Below, piece by piece: positions 5,761-6,415 of a stretch of DNA of 6,415 bases (positions are counted from its first letter, which is position 1; each line of letters starts with the position of its first letter). This DNA comes from Streptosporangiaceae bacterium (GTDB lineage: Bacteria; Actinomycetota; Actinomycetes; Streptosporangiales; Streptosporangiaceae), in contig JASIJN010000084.1 of assembly GCA_030050125.1 (NCBI GenBank), positions 1 through 6,415 on the forward strand. Direction: 5' to 3'. The notes under the pieces are model-generated. The model did not search any database. It was given only the letters and a program-made list of their open reading frames with translations, and was not told the DNA's origin. Both the position numbers and the translations under genes were made by a program.

Positions 5761-5800
5761 CCCGTTTCTGCCCGTTTACGCCCCTTTACGCCCGCCCGAG
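5761..5800 (+). repeat. 10-bp periodic repeat upstream of the MaoC-like gene
   Basis: Four consecutive 10-base units read CCCGTTTCTG, CCCGTTTACG, CCCCTTTACG and CCCGCCCGAG. The first three are near-identical and the fourth decays into the ribosome binding site AGGAG (5799-5803). The period equals one DNA helical turn, which would place the T-runs on one face. It lies within the 129-bp divergent region between mnmA and the MaoC-like gene. Confidence 0.5.
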
Positions 5801-5809
5801 GAGCCGCGC

Positions 5810-6331
5810 ATGCCGCAGGGAACGCCCCCGCCCCGCACCGGGACGCTGAGCGAGCACGACTTCGCCGTCCCCATCGACGATCGCTACCTCGAGGACTACA
5901 CGCCCGGCGCCGTCTACGAGTACGGGTACATCACGGTCAGCGAGGCGGAGATCCTCGACTTCGCCCGGGCGTTCGATCCCCAGCCGATCCACGTCGACCC
6001 GGAGTTCGCCGCTCAGGGCCCGTTCGGCGGCCTGATCGCCAGCGGGTGGCACACCGCGGGCATCATGATGCGCCTGTTCGCCGACCACTGCCTGTCCCGC
6101 GTGGCCAGCCTGGCCTCCCCCGGCATCGACGAGCTGCGCTGGCCCGCCCCGGTCCGCCCCGGCGACTCGCTGCGCCTGCGGGCCACCCTCGTCGAGGTCC
6201 GCCGATCCCGCTCCAAGCCGGATCGCGGCCTGGTTCGCACCAGGGCCGAGCTGATCAACCAAAACGACGAGGTCGTGCTGGCCCTGACCGCGATGAACCT
6301 CATCCGCGCCCGCCACCCGCTCCCCCACTAA
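5810..6331 (+). CDS. MaoC-family dehydratase / hot-dog fold acyl-CoA hydratase-like protein
   Basis: A 173-residue single hot-dog domain protein. FARAFDPQPIHVDPEFAAQ (51-69) carries the hydratase-type motif with the putative catalytic pair Asp56 and His61. GPFGGLIASGWHTAGIMMRL and DELRWPAPVRPGDSLRLR follow, both typical of bacterial MaoC-like dehydratases. The usual Asn of the D-x-N-P-x-H motif is Gln58, a common variant in this group. The family hydrates enoyl-CoA or related acyl thioesters in the cytoplasm; the actual substrate is unknown. ATG at 5810 has AGGAG 6 nt upstream. The frame is open back to 5681, but that stretch has no better start and would overlap the mnmA promoter. It is divergent from mnmA and likely has its own promoter in 5681-5800. 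Confidence 0.9.
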   Translation: MPQGTPPPRTGTLSEHDFAVPIDDRYLEDYTPGAVYEYGYITVSEAEILDFARAFDPQPIHVDPEFAAQGPFGGLIASGWHTAGIMMRLFADHCLSRVASLASPGIDELRWPAPVRPGDSLRLRATLVEVRRSRSKPDRGLVRTRAELINQNDEVVLALTAMNLIRARHPLPH

Positions 6332-6415
6332 CCTCGCTCACCCCCGCCCGCCCCCAGCTAACTCCCGCCCCTCGGCCGCTCCCGCCCGCCCCATCCGCTC
6401 CTCGCTCGGTCCGCC
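6332..6415. other. Pyrimidine-rich tail without a recognised gene
   Basis: The sequence is dominated by C with short CCGCCC-like runs. I see no start with a ribosome binding site, no credible coding frame and no clear hairpin for the end of the MaoC-like gene. It may be the far end of a converging gene outside the window. Confidence 0.4.

Noticed and set aside
1..6415. CRISPR arrays, tRNA or rRNA genes, insertion sequences and integrases
   Set aside because: I saw no regularly spaced repeats, cloverleaf-like sequences, transposase motifs or terminal inverted repeats. The proposed insertion therefore has no visible mobility gene.

Overview
The window is high-GC DNA with G/C-rich third codon positions, TANNNT-type -10 elements placed for leaderless genes, and protein families typical of Actinobacteria. 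The GntR/UTRA regulator plus MFS exporter pair and the housekeeping neighbourhood fit a filamentous actinomycete, perhaps Streptosporangiales or Thermomonosporaceae. That placement is an inference from gene style, not from a marker gene.

Layout from left to right. On the minus strand, positions 1-33 hold the first 11 codons of a gene leaving the window. It overlaps the stop of the preceding gene by ATGA, and by known synteny it is probably ligA. Next come a cobalamin-independent methionine-synthase-like protein (1076 to 30) and a small single-pass membrane protein (1465 to 1202). A divergent control region (1466-1832) carries overlapping palindromes and a tandem 8-mer. On the plus strand follow a possible 22-residue leader ORF (1772-1840), a GntR/UTRA repressor (1833-2627) and a 12-helix MFS exporter (2670-4112). 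A strong two-part hairpin (4156-4197) and a second hairpin block (4229-4258) close this unit. A 20-codon ORF with a very strong ribosome binding site (4344-4406) then runs head-on into mnmA (5680 to 4415, minus). Divergent from mnmA is a MaoC-type dehydratase/thioesterase-fold protein (5810-6331). The last 84 bases are pyrimidine-rich and show no gene.

How the parts fit. mnmA, the methionine-synthase-like gene and ligA normally lie close together on one strand in actinobacteria. Here they are separated by about 3.3 kb carrying a self-contained regulator-exporter module. The GntR protein probably senses a small molecule and controls its own operon with the exporter. MnmA carries a 61-residue tail beyond its usual end, on the side facing the module, which fits a disturbed junction. 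I see no complete new system such as a defence, RiPP or CRISPR locus. The parts that stand out are the compact regulatory signals, the two very small ORFs and the MnmA tail.
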